DNA of 64,000 bases, taken from NCBI RefSeq assembly GCF_000378485.1, contig NZ_KB899971.1, forward strand, positions 124,001-188,000, written 5' to 3'. This stretch comes from Flavobacterium rivuli WB 3.3-2 = DSM 21788. Its GTDB lineage: Bacteria; Bacteroidota; Bacteroidia; Flavobacteriales; Flavobacteriaceae. Below the pieces are notes generated by a model that was not told the origin of the DNA, made no database searches, and saw only the letters and a program-made list of their open reading frames with translations. Positions 18,401-25,150 of this stretch are shown here, one piece after another. Made by a program: the position numbers and the translations under genes. How positions within the stretch are numbered: position 1 is the stretch's first letter; each line of letters opens with the position of its first letter.

Positions 18401-18725
18401 AGAAATGCCGGTAGACTATTTTGGCTACTACACATTACTGGAGCCTTTTGCAGCCGGTTATTATGAACTGGGTGAAAAAGATAAAGCAAGGCAGCTGTTA
18501 GGCCAGCTTATTAAAAAATACCAGGAAGAGCTTACTTATTTTAGTGGCCTTTCTCAAAGCGGGCAGGCAAACTTAAGAATAGATATTATTACAGATATTG
18601 AGCGTTACCGCAGCCTGTTGCTTATCATGAAAGAGAACAACGATATAGAATCGTACAACAAAGCCCGTGCAGCGTTTAACGCCTACAACCAAAAATTTGG
18701 CAGGTATAAACGCGATGCTGAGTAG
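15444..18725 (+). CDS. DUF2723 membrane protein, putative GT-C-type glycosyltransferase, copy B
   Basis: The 1093-residue protein aligns by eye with copy A throughout. Both begin ...KKWNTI.GW, carry FWDCGEY near residue 38, share LPIRANANVVINENKP near residue 315, and share TIGDNDTFPLWYAQE and the C-terminal helical hairpins. Differences cluster in the extracytoplasmic loops (for example residues 380-450), as expected if acceptor specificity changed after duplication. It has many membrane helices in the first 360 residues and more around 560-640. The activity is inferred from family membership: transfer of a sugar from a lipid carrier to secreted proteins. It is followed by a hairpin and a long inverted repeat. 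Confidence 0.82.
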   Translation: MITFNYKKWNTILGWAVFAIALLVYSLTVEPTLSFWDCGEYIPTAAKLEVGHPPGAPLYQMVGAFFAMFAPSPDKIALMVNMMSVFSSAFTILFMFWSSTIVLKNLIAKFSEVNTNNAVAILGASAVGSLAYTFSDSFWFNAVEAEVYAMASLFIALLLWLGLRWEQEMHTPRGNKWLLIISLVIGLSFGVHFMALLALPSIGFIYFFKNYKTVTVKNFIIANVVIVAILLFIFKFLLPYTMALFRIAEIFMVNTIGLPFNSGTIFIFLAIIAFFYFGLSYTRKKELPLYNTILLVTLFILIGFSTWIMLPIRANANVVINENKPSDAAEVLAYYNREQYGEQKLFYGPMYSDTYSGLDAEHPYEDEKPNYQRDYKTGKYVIVNNYKNAKQNTDDRQKGFMPRMWSADHAANYMRFTKPLAFRLDPAYDFTEDLARMGLPIDKLTEEDLGKASAEARDNIQTNINEFKQAYATGQMDLDDYNKFLNNYSRYLIIEKPSFGDNMQYMVEFQFGYMYGRYLMWNFAGRQNDNQGRYDNLDGNWLSGIKFIDEMRLGSQDNLSPDQLNNRGRNLYFFLPFLLGLLGLIYHAKKDPKSFYVLLTLFLFTGIALKIYLNERPFEPRERDYALVGSFYVFAMWIGIGVYAIYDGLKDYLNAKIAGPVVIAVTLLAAPVLMAAQNWDDHDRSDRYTALAMAKAYLSSCDKNAILYTIGDNDTFPLWYAQEVEGFRTDVRIVNTSLFMTDWYIDQMKAKAYESEPMPISFIHEQYQQGTRDYMLHVPGTEARWDLADLLKFIGSEDPRAKKELNNGHFVNFYPTNKVRLKVNREEVIKNKIVSPKLYDSIVPYIDIDIKGDALYKNRLMMLDILQNNNWKRPIYFTGGSFGDDDYLWMKDYLQLDGMVYKLVPVRTPIPKDGSPLDMGHIDTQKMYDIVMKWNWGNSGSPKIYHDPETRKNSITYRTNLARLTEALINEGDKVRAKQIIDLAMKEMPVDYFGYYTLLEPFAAGYYELGEKDKARQLLGQLIKKYQEELTYFSGLSQSGQANLRIDIITDIERYRSLLLIMKENNDIESYNKARAAFNAYNQKFGRYKRDAE

Positions 18726-18754
18726 TTTATCACACGATATTTTTTTAACTTTGG

Positions 18755-18776
18755 GATGCAGCTTTACGGCTGCATC
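18755..18776 (+). terminator. Hairpin after DUF2723 copy B
   Basis: GATGCAGC ... GCTGCATC forms an 8-base-pair stem with a 6-base loop 30 bases after the stop codon. The following tract TCTTGTTT is only moderately T-rich, so this is a weak terminator candidate. Confidence 0.45.
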
Positions 18777-18815
18777 TCTTGTTTAAGGTACTATGATTTG
18801 GCAAGTATTAATTTA

Positions 18816-19009
18816 ACCACTAAGTACACAACGGTTTTCACCAAGACACAACTCTAATACTATAATTGGTGCTAAAGACAACAATCCTGATTATCAGTAT
18901 TAAAGGACACAACGCTTTGCGTAACAGCATTGTGTCCTTAATAGCCTGGAACAGACCTCTACTTATACAGCTTGGTGTTCTTAGTGAAAAACCTTGAGCC
19001 CTCTGTGGT
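18816..19009. repeat. Long inverted repeat of the ACCACAAAG family, copy R2
   Basis: The left end ACCACTAAGTACACAACGG and right end CTCTGTGGT are imperfect reverse complements, with inner matches GGTTTTCACCAAGACAC against GGTGTTCTTAGTGAAAAACC. It shares the internal word AGGTCTGTTCCAG with copy R1, inverted. It ends only 20 bases before the deacetylase start codon, so it contributes the untranslated leader of that gene. Confidence 0.75.
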
Positions 19010-19029
19010 AAAAAACATTTAGCAGTAAA

Positions 19030-19668
19030 ATGAAACTGTACTGGGTAAAGACACACAAGCTTATCAAGAAGCTATTTAGAGGTTTTGTATGGGATATTCC
19101 CGGCAGGATTAAAACCGTGTACCTTACTTTTGATGATGGCCCCATACCCGAAGCTACCCCGTGGGTGCTTGACGTTTTAAGAGAGCACAACATTAAAGCC
19201 ACCTTTTTTTGCATAGGCGATAACATACAAAAACACCCCGATACATTCAGGCAGGTTATTGCCGATGGGCATACCATAGGCAACCATACCTTTAACCACT
19301 TTAACGGATGGAATACTGATAACGAAACGTATGTGGCAAATTTTGAAAAATGTGAAAAAGCTATAGAGGAAAGGTATAGCGGTACCGCAAAATTATTTCG
19401 TCCGCCGTATGGCAAAATAAAAAATGCGCAGGCTAAAGTAGTGAGGCTGCGGGGATATAGAATAATTATGTGGGATGTGCTGAGTGCTGATTTTGATCAG
19501 AGTATTACGCCGGAACAATGCCTCCAAAACGTAACTAACAATGTAAGTAATGGAAGTGTAATAATATTTCATGACAGCATAAAGGCATCGGCTAACTTAA
19601 GGTATGCGCTGCCCGAAGCCATAAAATACTTAAAGAAAAATAATTACGAATTTGGGGTTATAACCTAA
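19030..19668 (+). CDS. NodB-type polysaccharide deacetylase
   Basis: The 212-residue protein is a single NodB homology domain. Motif 1 is TFDDGP (residues about 36-41), where the first aspartate is the likely base and the second binds metal. Motif 2 is HTIGNHTFNH (HxxxH). Motif 3 is RPPYG near residue 125, motif 4 is WDVLSADFD, and motif 5 is IIFHDS with the catalytic histidine. Enzymes of this family remove acetyl groups from N-acetylated sugars such as peptidoglycan or exopolysaccharide. There is no clear signal peptide, though the N-terminus is basic and amphipathic. Its last 11 bases overlap the end of the convergent thioredoxin-fold gene. Confidence 0.88.
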   Translation: MKLYWVKTHKLIKKLFRGFVWDIPGRIKTVYLTFDDGPIPEATPWVLDVLREHNIKATFFCIGDNIQKHPDTFRQVIADGHTIGNHTFNHFNGWNTDNETYVANFEKCEKAIEERYSGTAKLFRPPYGKIKNAQAKVVRLRGYRIIMWDVLSADFDQSITPEQCLQNVTNNVSNGSVIIFHDSIKASANLRYALPEAIKYLKKNNYEFGVIT

Positions 19669-19960
19669 ATTGCTCATGCACCAGGCCGATAATAGTATTG
19701 GCATCCAGCTCTCCTGATTGCCTCCATACCATTTGCCCGTCTTTATAAATCATGAGTGTAGGCAGGCCTTTAATCCTTAGGGCTTCGGCCAGTTCCTGGT
19801 TTTTATCAACATCTATTTTTATAACCTTAGCCTTATCGCCAAGCGCAGCTGCTACATCCCTTATTACGGGGTGCATTGATACCGATGGCTCATTCCACTC
19901 TGTATAAAAATCTATTAACACCGGAACATGCGAGCTTATTAGTTCTCCGAATTTTGACAT
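19658..19960 (-). CDS. Thioredoxin-fold protein lacking both active-site cysteines
   Basis: The 100-residue protein has the complete thioredoxin layout: VPVLIDFYTEW, the helix after the active site, AKVIKIDVDKNQELA, the conserved cis-proline stretch IKGLPTLMIYKDG, and the terminal helix. The usual WC(G/E)PC site is replaced by WNEPS, confirmed in the DNA as TGG AAT GAG CCA TCG. There is no other cysteine, so it cannot act as a dithiol-disulfide enzyme. It may be a chaperone or binding partner. The gene stands alone, convergent with the deacetylase. Length and fold conservation argue against a pseudogene. Confidence 0.85.
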   Translation of the reverse strand: MSKFGELISSHVPVLIDFYTEWNEPSVSMHPVIRDVAAALGDKAKVIKIDVDKNQELAEALRIKGLPTLMIYKDGQMVWRQSGELDANTIIGLVHEQFRL

Positions 19961-20048
19961 AAAATGGGTACTTTAACTGTCTATAAAAACCTTTTTATTA
20001 CGGTAAATTTCATACAAATATAGCATTTTTAAGATATGATGCTATGTT

Positions 20049-21281
20049 TTAACCTTTTTTTAGTGTGATAACAGTAATCTCAGGCCAAATACCTGTCCTT
20101 CCGGCATAGCCATGAAAGCCAAAACCACGGTTTACATACACATAGCGCTTTGCATTATTGTATAAACCTGCCCATTGTTTGTATACATACTGCACAGGGC
20201 TCCACTTAAGGAAACCCGGAATTTCTATACCAAACTGCATACCGTGCGTGTGCCCGCTAAGTGTAAGGTGATAGTTGTTAGGGTGGTGCTGCACCTCATA
20301 TTCCCAGTGCGATGGGTCGTGGCTCATAAGTATTTTAAAATCATCCTTATCTACCCCTACAGATGCTTTTATAAGGTCGCCCGCCTTTTTAAAATTGTGC
20401 CCCCAGTTCTCTACCCCTATCAGTGCAATATGCTGGTCGCCTTTTGTAAGTTTTATATTTTCGTTAAGCATCAGCTTAAAGTTTATCTGGCGGTGCAGGT
20501 CTTTAATGGCAGCAAAATTATCGTCTTTAGCTTTCGCCGATGGCCACTCTACATACTCGCCATAATCATGGTTGCCTAAAACCGAATATTTACCCATAGG
20601 CGGAGTTTCAATTCGCTTAAAGGTCTCTATCCAGGGATGCAGCTCGGTGGCATGGGTATTTACAATATCCCCTGTAAAAAGAATAATGTCCGATTTTTGC
20701 TCATTAATAAGATCGATAGCGTATTCTATTTTTTCCACATTATCAAGGCTGCCGCTGTGCACATCAGATATTTGCGTGATTGTCATACCGTCAAAATTAT
20801 CGGGCAGGTCGGGGTATATAATGGTTTGCTTGCGCACCTTAAAGTTGTATTTGCCTATTGTCATGCCATACAGCAACGAGAAAAAAGGAATGGCCGCCAG
20901 TGCCAGTGCCGTTAAGCTTACAAACCTGCGCCTGTCCTGCAGGAACGGCTGTTTGTTATCGCCCAGAAACATACGGATAAGCCCGCCGAAGAACCTTATA
21001 ATATCTTCACCCAGCATTACTATGGTAATAATTATTTTAGGCAAAAAGGTAATGAGCAACAGCCCCATGGCAAGCAGGCTTTGCTTGTTCTGGCCTTCCT
21101 TCCTGTCAAAATGCATAAAGGAGTAAACTATGTATGCTATAATAAGCAGCGAAATAACGAGGTATACCCAGGGTGCCCACCGCGATTTTGTAGCTGCCCT
21201 AACGGCCTGAAAAGTATATATCTCGGCAAGGATAGCGACAACGCCGGTGATAAAGAGAATGAGCGGAAGGAACGGACGCAT
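20049..21281 (-). CDS. Membrane-anchored metallophosphoesterase
   Basis: The start at 21281 gives MRPFLPLILFITGV; the frame extends upstream to 21323 but without a better start. The first 160 residues of 410 contain four hydrophobic helices. The calcineurin-like domain follows, with metal-binding motifs ISDVHSGSLDN, FTGDIVNTHA, LGNHDYGEY, a histidine in MSHDPSHW, and LSGHTHGMQFG near the end. Relatives such as YkuE and YaeI hydrolyse phosphodiester or lipid-linked pyrophosphate substrates, so a lipid or cell-wall precursor is plausible. It lies 65 bases downstream of the HxlR regulator on the same strand and could share its transcript. Confidence 0.85.
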   Translation of the reverse strand: MRPFLPLILFITGVVAILAEIYTFQAVRAATKSRWAPWVYLVISLLIIAYIVYSFMHFDRKEGQNKQSLLAMGLLLITFLPKIIITIVMLGEDIIRFFGGLIRMFLGDNKQPFLQDRRRFVSLTALALAAIPFFSLLYGMTIGKYNFKVRKQTIIYPDLPDNFDGMTITQISDVHSGSLDNVEKIEYAIDLINEQKSDIILFTGDIVNTHATELHPWIETFKRIETPPMGKYSVLGNHDYGEYVEWPSAKAKDDNFAAIKDLHRQINFKLMLNENIKLTKGDQHIALIGVENWGHNFKKAGDLIKASVGVDKDDFKILMSHDPSHWEYEVQHHPNNYHLTLSGHTHGMQFGIEIPGFLKWSPVQYVYKQWAGLYNNAKRYVYVNRGFGFHGYAGRTGIWPEITVITLKKG

Positions 21282-21346
21282 TAAATGTGTTTTTTTGGTA
21301 AAAATAAAGGCAGCATAAAACATGCCACAAAGCGGGGCGGTAAAAT

Positions 21347-21712
21347 TTAGTACACTTTGTCAGGTTCGGCGTAGCGCTCACGGTGCTTAACGCCCCAGTC
21401 GCGCAGTTCGTGAATAACCTTATCTAAAGAGTGGCCGTACTCTGTAAGCGAATATTCTACAAAGACAGGAACAGAATCGTGCACCCTGCGTTGCACAAGC
21501 CCATTTACTTCGAGGTCGCGCAGCTCTTTAGATAGCATACGGTCGGTTATTTTAGGGATATCGCGGGTCATTTGCCCAAAGCGCTTGTTACCAAAACTAA
21601 GGGAGATAAGTATGGGAATTTTCCATTTTCCGCTTAAAACATCAAGGGCATCGCGCACCGGGCGAATCATGCCCATACAGGCTTCAAGGGTTACGGGGCA
21701 GTCTTTATTCAT
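21347..21712 (-). CDS. HxlR-family winged-helix regulator
   Basis: The 121-residue protein fits the HxlR (YodB/HypR) family: DALDVLSGKWKIPILISL, then FGQMTRDIPKITDRMLSKEL as the recognition region and a beta-wing LVQRRVHDSVPVFVEYSLT. It has an N-terminal cysteine at position 5 and another at 12. In this family an N-terminal cysteine often senses quinones, aldehydes or disulfide stress. A dyad-rich stretch with a TACT-N6-AGTA core lies just upstream (21729-21762), suggesting autoregulation. Its other targets are unknown; the downstream metallophosphoesterase is the nearest candidate. Confidence 0.88.
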   Translation of the reverse strand: MNKDCPVTLEACMGMIRPVRDALDVLSGKWKIPILISLSFGNKRFGQMTRDIPKITDRMLSKELRDLEVNGLVQRRVHDSVPVFVEYSLTEYGHSLDKVIHELRDWGVKHRERYAEPDKVY

Positions 21713-21728
21713 TTATAATAATATTATC

Positions 21729-21762
21729 ACTATACATTAGTATAGTACTTACTGTAGTATAG
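21729..21762 (-). promoter_or_regulatory. Candidate operator of the HxlR-family regulator
   Basis: Two overlapping dyads lie 17-50 bases upstream of the regulator's ATG. ACTATAC-ATTA-GTATAGT (21729-21746) is a perfect 7-base-arm dyad. TACTTACTGTAGTA (21746-21759) has the TACT-N6-AGTA form. The latter resembles the box recognised by YodB-type HxlR proteins. The placement fits autoregulation. Confidence 0.5.
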
Positions 21763-21833
21763 CAAAGGTACAGTATAAATGAATTGACTGTTAAAATAGC
21801 TTCAATTTATATTACACAGCTAAGGTTGATTTC

Positions 21834-21969
21834 ACCGCATAGAAACATAGGCTTAACAGATATAAGGTGACAGAGAAATATTTTGCACATAGCAACAACA
21901 AGAAGCGGAGCTTTATCTTCGAGTACCTATTGATTCTTTTAAACTGAATGCCCTATGTATCTATGTGGT
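21834..21969. repeat. Long inverted repeat, ACCACATAG subtype, copy R3
   Basis: The ends ACCGCATAGAAACATAGG and CCTATGTATCTATGTGGT are near-perfect reverse complements. The interior reads AAGGTGACAGAGAAATA and GCACATAGC. The same subtype occurs in the same orientation just after polA (24911-25049), so polA lies between two direct copies. The element occupies most of the gap between the HxlR regulator and polA, where no gene is visible. Confidence 0.75.
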
Positions 21970-22061
21970 AAAATTTAAGACCTGTGTTTGTTTGTAAAAC
22001 ATCACTCGCCGTTTTCAATTGTCCACCCGTTTGCTTATTTTTACGGCAAATACATTTTTAC

Positions 22062-24896
22062 ATGTCTGCACAAAAACGACTTTTCCTTCTCGATGCTTAT
22101 GCGCTAATATTCCGTGGTTATTATGCTTTTATAAAAAACCCAAGGATAAATTCTAAAGGCATGGATACATCTGCTATTATGGGTTTTATGAACTCTTTGC
22201 TTGATGTTATTAAGCGCGAAAGGCCAGACCATCTTGCAGTGGCATTTGATAAGGAAGGCAGTACGGTGCGTACCGAAATGTTTGCCGAATATAAAGGGAA
22301 CCGCAGCGCCACTCCCGAAGCTATTGTTATAGCGATACCCTACATACAGGCTCTTTTAAAGGCAATGCATATTCCCATTATTGAGTTGGCAGGCTGCGAG
22401 GCAGACGACCTTATAGGCACCGTTGCCAAGCAGGCAGAAAAACAGGGCTACCAGGTTTTTATGGTAACGCCCGATAAAGATTTTGCGCAGCTTGTAAGCG
22501 AAAATGTGTTTATGTACCGCCCTGCACGTATGGGCAATGGAATAGAAATATGGGGCGTGCCCGAGGTACTGGCGCGTTTTGAGATAGACCGCCCGGAGCA
22601 GGTTATAGATTATCTGGGCATGATGGGCGATGCGGTAGACAACATACCCGGGTTACCGGGCGTAGGCGAAAAGACCGCCAAAAAACTGCTGAAAGATTAT
22701 GGCACTATGGAAAACCTCCTTGCCAATACCCATGAGCTAAAGGGTAAAATGCGCGAAAATATTGAAGCCAATAAGGAAAAGGGCATCATGTCTAAAAAAC
22801 TGGCGACCATTATTATTGACTGCGATGTTACTTTTAATGAAGTGGATTATGAACTTACTGCGCCTGATACCCCAAAGGTTGAGGAGCTGTTTAACGAACT
22901 TGAATTTCGCCGAATGGCAGACCAGTTTCATAAACTGTTTGCTCCGGGCGAAAGCTATGAGGATATCCCTTCGCAGGGCTTCTCCCCTACGCAGACCATT
23001 ACAAAGCCTACGCAGCAATTTGACTTATTTAACATAGGTGCTGCCGATCCTGAAACCGCGGCAGATACACCGGCATTTTATAAAACACTCGAAAATACCG
23101 ACCACCACTACCAGCTGGCCGAAAGCCCTATGGCGATTAACTTCCTGCTACGAGACCTTTTAAAACAAACAACAGTGAGCTTTGATACAGAAACTACTGA
23201 TATAGACGCGCTTACAGCAGAGCTTGTGGGCTTATCATTTTCATGGGAAAAAGGAAAAGGGTTTTACGTGCCTGTATCTGCTAACCGCGATGAGGCACAG
23301 GAGCTGGTAAACAAATTTATTCCGTTTTTTGAAGATGAGAATATAGAAAAGGTAGGTCAGAATTTAAAATACGACCTTGAAATACTGGCTAATTATGGCA
23401 TTACCGTAAAAGGTAAATTTTTTGATACCATGATAGCTCATTACCTTATAAACCCCGATATGCGCCACGGTATGGATATTCTTGCCGAAACGTATCTTAA
23501 GTACAGCCCTATGCCTATAGAGGCACTTATAGGTAAAAAAGGTAAAGGCCAGAAAACCATGCGCGATGTAGATGTGGAGACGGTTAAGGAATATGCAGTT
23601 GAAGATGCCGATATTACTTTACAGCTTAAAGAAATTTTTGCCCCGGAGCTGGAACGTACCGAAACCCGCAAATTATTCGACGAGATAGAAATTCCGCTTA
23701 TGCCGGTACTGGCTTATATGGAGCAGGAAGGCATTAACCTTGATACCGCTTACCTTAAAGAACTTTCGGGCGAACTGGCAACCGACAGTAAAGCATTAGA
23801 ATTAAGGATATACGAAACCGCAGGCCAGAGTTTTAACTTAGGTTCTCCAAAACAGTTAGGTGAGATATTATTCGACAAGCTGAAGATAGGTGGCAATAAA
23901 ATAAAGAAAACCAAAACCGGACAATATGCCACCGGCGAAGAGGTGCTGTCGTACCTTGCTACAGAACACCAGATCGTTGCAGATATATTAGAGTGGAGGC
24001 AGCTTGTAAAACTGCAAAACACCTATGTAGATGCGCTGCCACTACAGGTTAAGCCTGCAACCGGCCGTGTACATACTGATTATATGCAAACTGTAGCCGC
24101 AACCGGCAGGCTAAGCAGCAACAACCCTAACCTGCAAAACATCCCTATACGAACTACAAGGGGCAGGCAGATACGTAAGGCATTTATTGCCCGGGATGAG
24201 AATTACACTATAGTAAGCGCGGATTACTCGCAAATAGAACTGCGCATAATTGCAGCCCTAAGCGGCGATCCTGAAATGATTCGCTCGTTCCAGAATGGGG
24301 AGGATATTCACGCCTCTACAGCCGCAAAAGTATTTAACATTGCGCTGGAAGAAGTTACCCGCGAGCAACGCAGCCATGCCAAGACGGTAAACTTTGGTAT
24401 AGTTTATGGAGTATCGGCATTTGGGTTAAGCAACCAGACGTCGTTAAGCCGTGGCGAATCTAAAGACCTTATTGAGGCGTATTATAAAACATATCCGCGC
24501 CTTAAGCAATACATACAGGAACAGGTAGAACTGGCACGCGAACAGGGCTATGTACGTACTATAACCGGGCGCAGGAGGTATTTAAAAGATATTAACTCGC
24601 AAAACCAGGTAGTGCGCGGCGGTGCCGAGCGTAATGCCGTGAACGCCCCTATACAGGGCAGCGCTGCCGATATTATTAAGATTGCGATGATAAACATCCA
24701 TAAAAGGCTTATAAGCGAGAACTGGAAAAGTAAAATGCTACTGCAGGTACACGATGAGCTTGTTTTTGACGTTCATAATACAGAGCTCGACCGTATTAAA
24801 CCAATGATCAAGGAAGAAATGGAGAATGCCTTTAAACTTGATGTGCCTCTTGAGGTAGATCTTGGTGAGGGTGTGAGCTGGCTTGAAGCGCATTAA
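22062..24896 (+). CDS. polA: DNA polymerase I
   Basis: From the ATG at 22062 (MSAQKRLFLLDAYALIFRGY) the protein has 944 residues, normal for PolA. The 5'-nuclease domain has AFDKEGSTVRTEMFAEYKGN, ADDLIGT and VDNIPGLPGVGEKTAKKLL. The 3'-5' proofreading domain keeps its acidic residues (VSFDTETT, GQNLKYDLEIL, YAVEDADI), so proofreading should be active, unlike in some Gram-positive homologues. The polymerase domain carries VSADYSQIELR, RSHAKTVNFGIVYG and LQVHDELVFDV. It fills gaps and removes RNA primers during lagging-strand synthesis and repair. A longer frame back to 21984 has no good start and overlaps no conserved sequence. Confidence 0.96.
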   Translation: MSAQKRLFLLDAYALIFRGYYAFIKNPRINSKGMDTSAIMGFMNSLLDVIKRERPDHLAVAFDKEGSTVRTEMFAEYKGNRSATPEAIVIAIPYIQALLKAMHIPIIELAGCEADDLIGTVAKQAEKQGYQVFMVTPDKDFAQLVSENVFMYRPARMGNGIEIWGVPEVLARFEIDRPEQVIDYLGMMGDAVDNIPGLPGVGEKTAKKLLKDYGTMENLLANTHELKGKMRENIEANKEKGIMSKKLATIIIDCDVTFNEVDYELTAPDTPKVEELFNELEFRRMADQFHKLFAPGESYEDIPSQGFSPTQTITKPTQQFDLFNIGAADPETAADTPAFYKTLENTDHHYQLAESPMAINFLLRDLLKQTTVSFDTETTDIDALTAELVGLSFSWEKGKGFYVPVSANRDEAQELVNKFIPFFEDENIEKVGQNLKYDLEILANYGITVKGKFFDTMIAHYLINPDMRHGMDILAETYLKYSPMPIEALIGKKGKGQKTMRDVDVETVKEYAVEDADITLQLKEIFAPELERTETRKLFDEIEIPLMPVLAYMEQEGINLDTAYLKELSGELATDSKALELRIYETAGQSFNLGSPKQLGEILFDKLKIGGNKIKKTKTGQYATGEEVLSYLATEHQIVADILEWRQLVKLQNTYVDALPLQVKPATGRVHTDYMQTVAATGRLSSNNPNLQNIPIRTTRGRQIRKAFIARDENYTIVSADYSQIELRIIAALSGDPEMIRSFQNGEDIHASTAAKVFNIALEEVTREQRSHAKTVNFGIVYGVSAFGLSNQTSLSRGESKDLIEAYYKTYPRLKQYIQEQVELAREQGYVRTITGRRRYLKDINSQNQVVRGGAERNAVNAPIQGSAADIIKIAMINIHKRLISENWKSKMLLQVHDELVFDVHNTELDRIKPMIKEEMENAFKLDVPLEVDLGEGVSWLEAH

Positions 24897-24910
24897 TGGC
24901 TTTAGATTTT

Positions 24911-25049
24911 ACCACATAGATACATAGGCCAATTATTGATTTAAGGTGAGATAGAAATAAATTTTTCACATAGACATGACAGAAGCGAAGCTTCAGCTAT
25001 ATGTTTCTTAAAACCCAATTACTGTTCTAAATCTATGTTTCTATGTGGT
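24911..25049. repeat. Long inverted repeat, ACCACATAG subtype, copy R4
   Basis: The ends ACCACATAGATACATAGG and ATGTTTCTATGTGGT pair as reverse complements, and the interior AAGGTGAGATAGAAATA matches copy R3 upstream of polA in direct orientation. It begins 15 bases after the polA stop codon and could fold into a long 3'-end hairpin of that transcript. Confidence 0.75.
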
Positions 25050-25062
25050 AAATAATTAGGCA

Positions 25063-25104
25063 GGAGTGTAGCTGGTTCCCCTCTTTAGAGGGGTTAGGGG
25101 TGTG
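25063..25104. repeat. GC-rich repeat S3, left of the serine hydrolase
   Basis: GGAGTGTAGCTGGTTCCCC, an inner hairpin, then GGGGTTAGGGGTGTG. It is the reverse complement, with a few mismatches, of repeat S4 at 26517-26558. The serine hydrolase gene therefore sits between inverted copies. Confidence 0.75.
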
Positions 25105-25150
25105 TTATTGATATTCTTACTTAAAACGTAATAACTGACTTATATAATAT

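Noticed and set aside
21984..22061. Longer polA start
   Set aside because: The added residues are not conserved in DNA polymerase I, and the ATG at 22062 begins exactly at the usual N-terminus.
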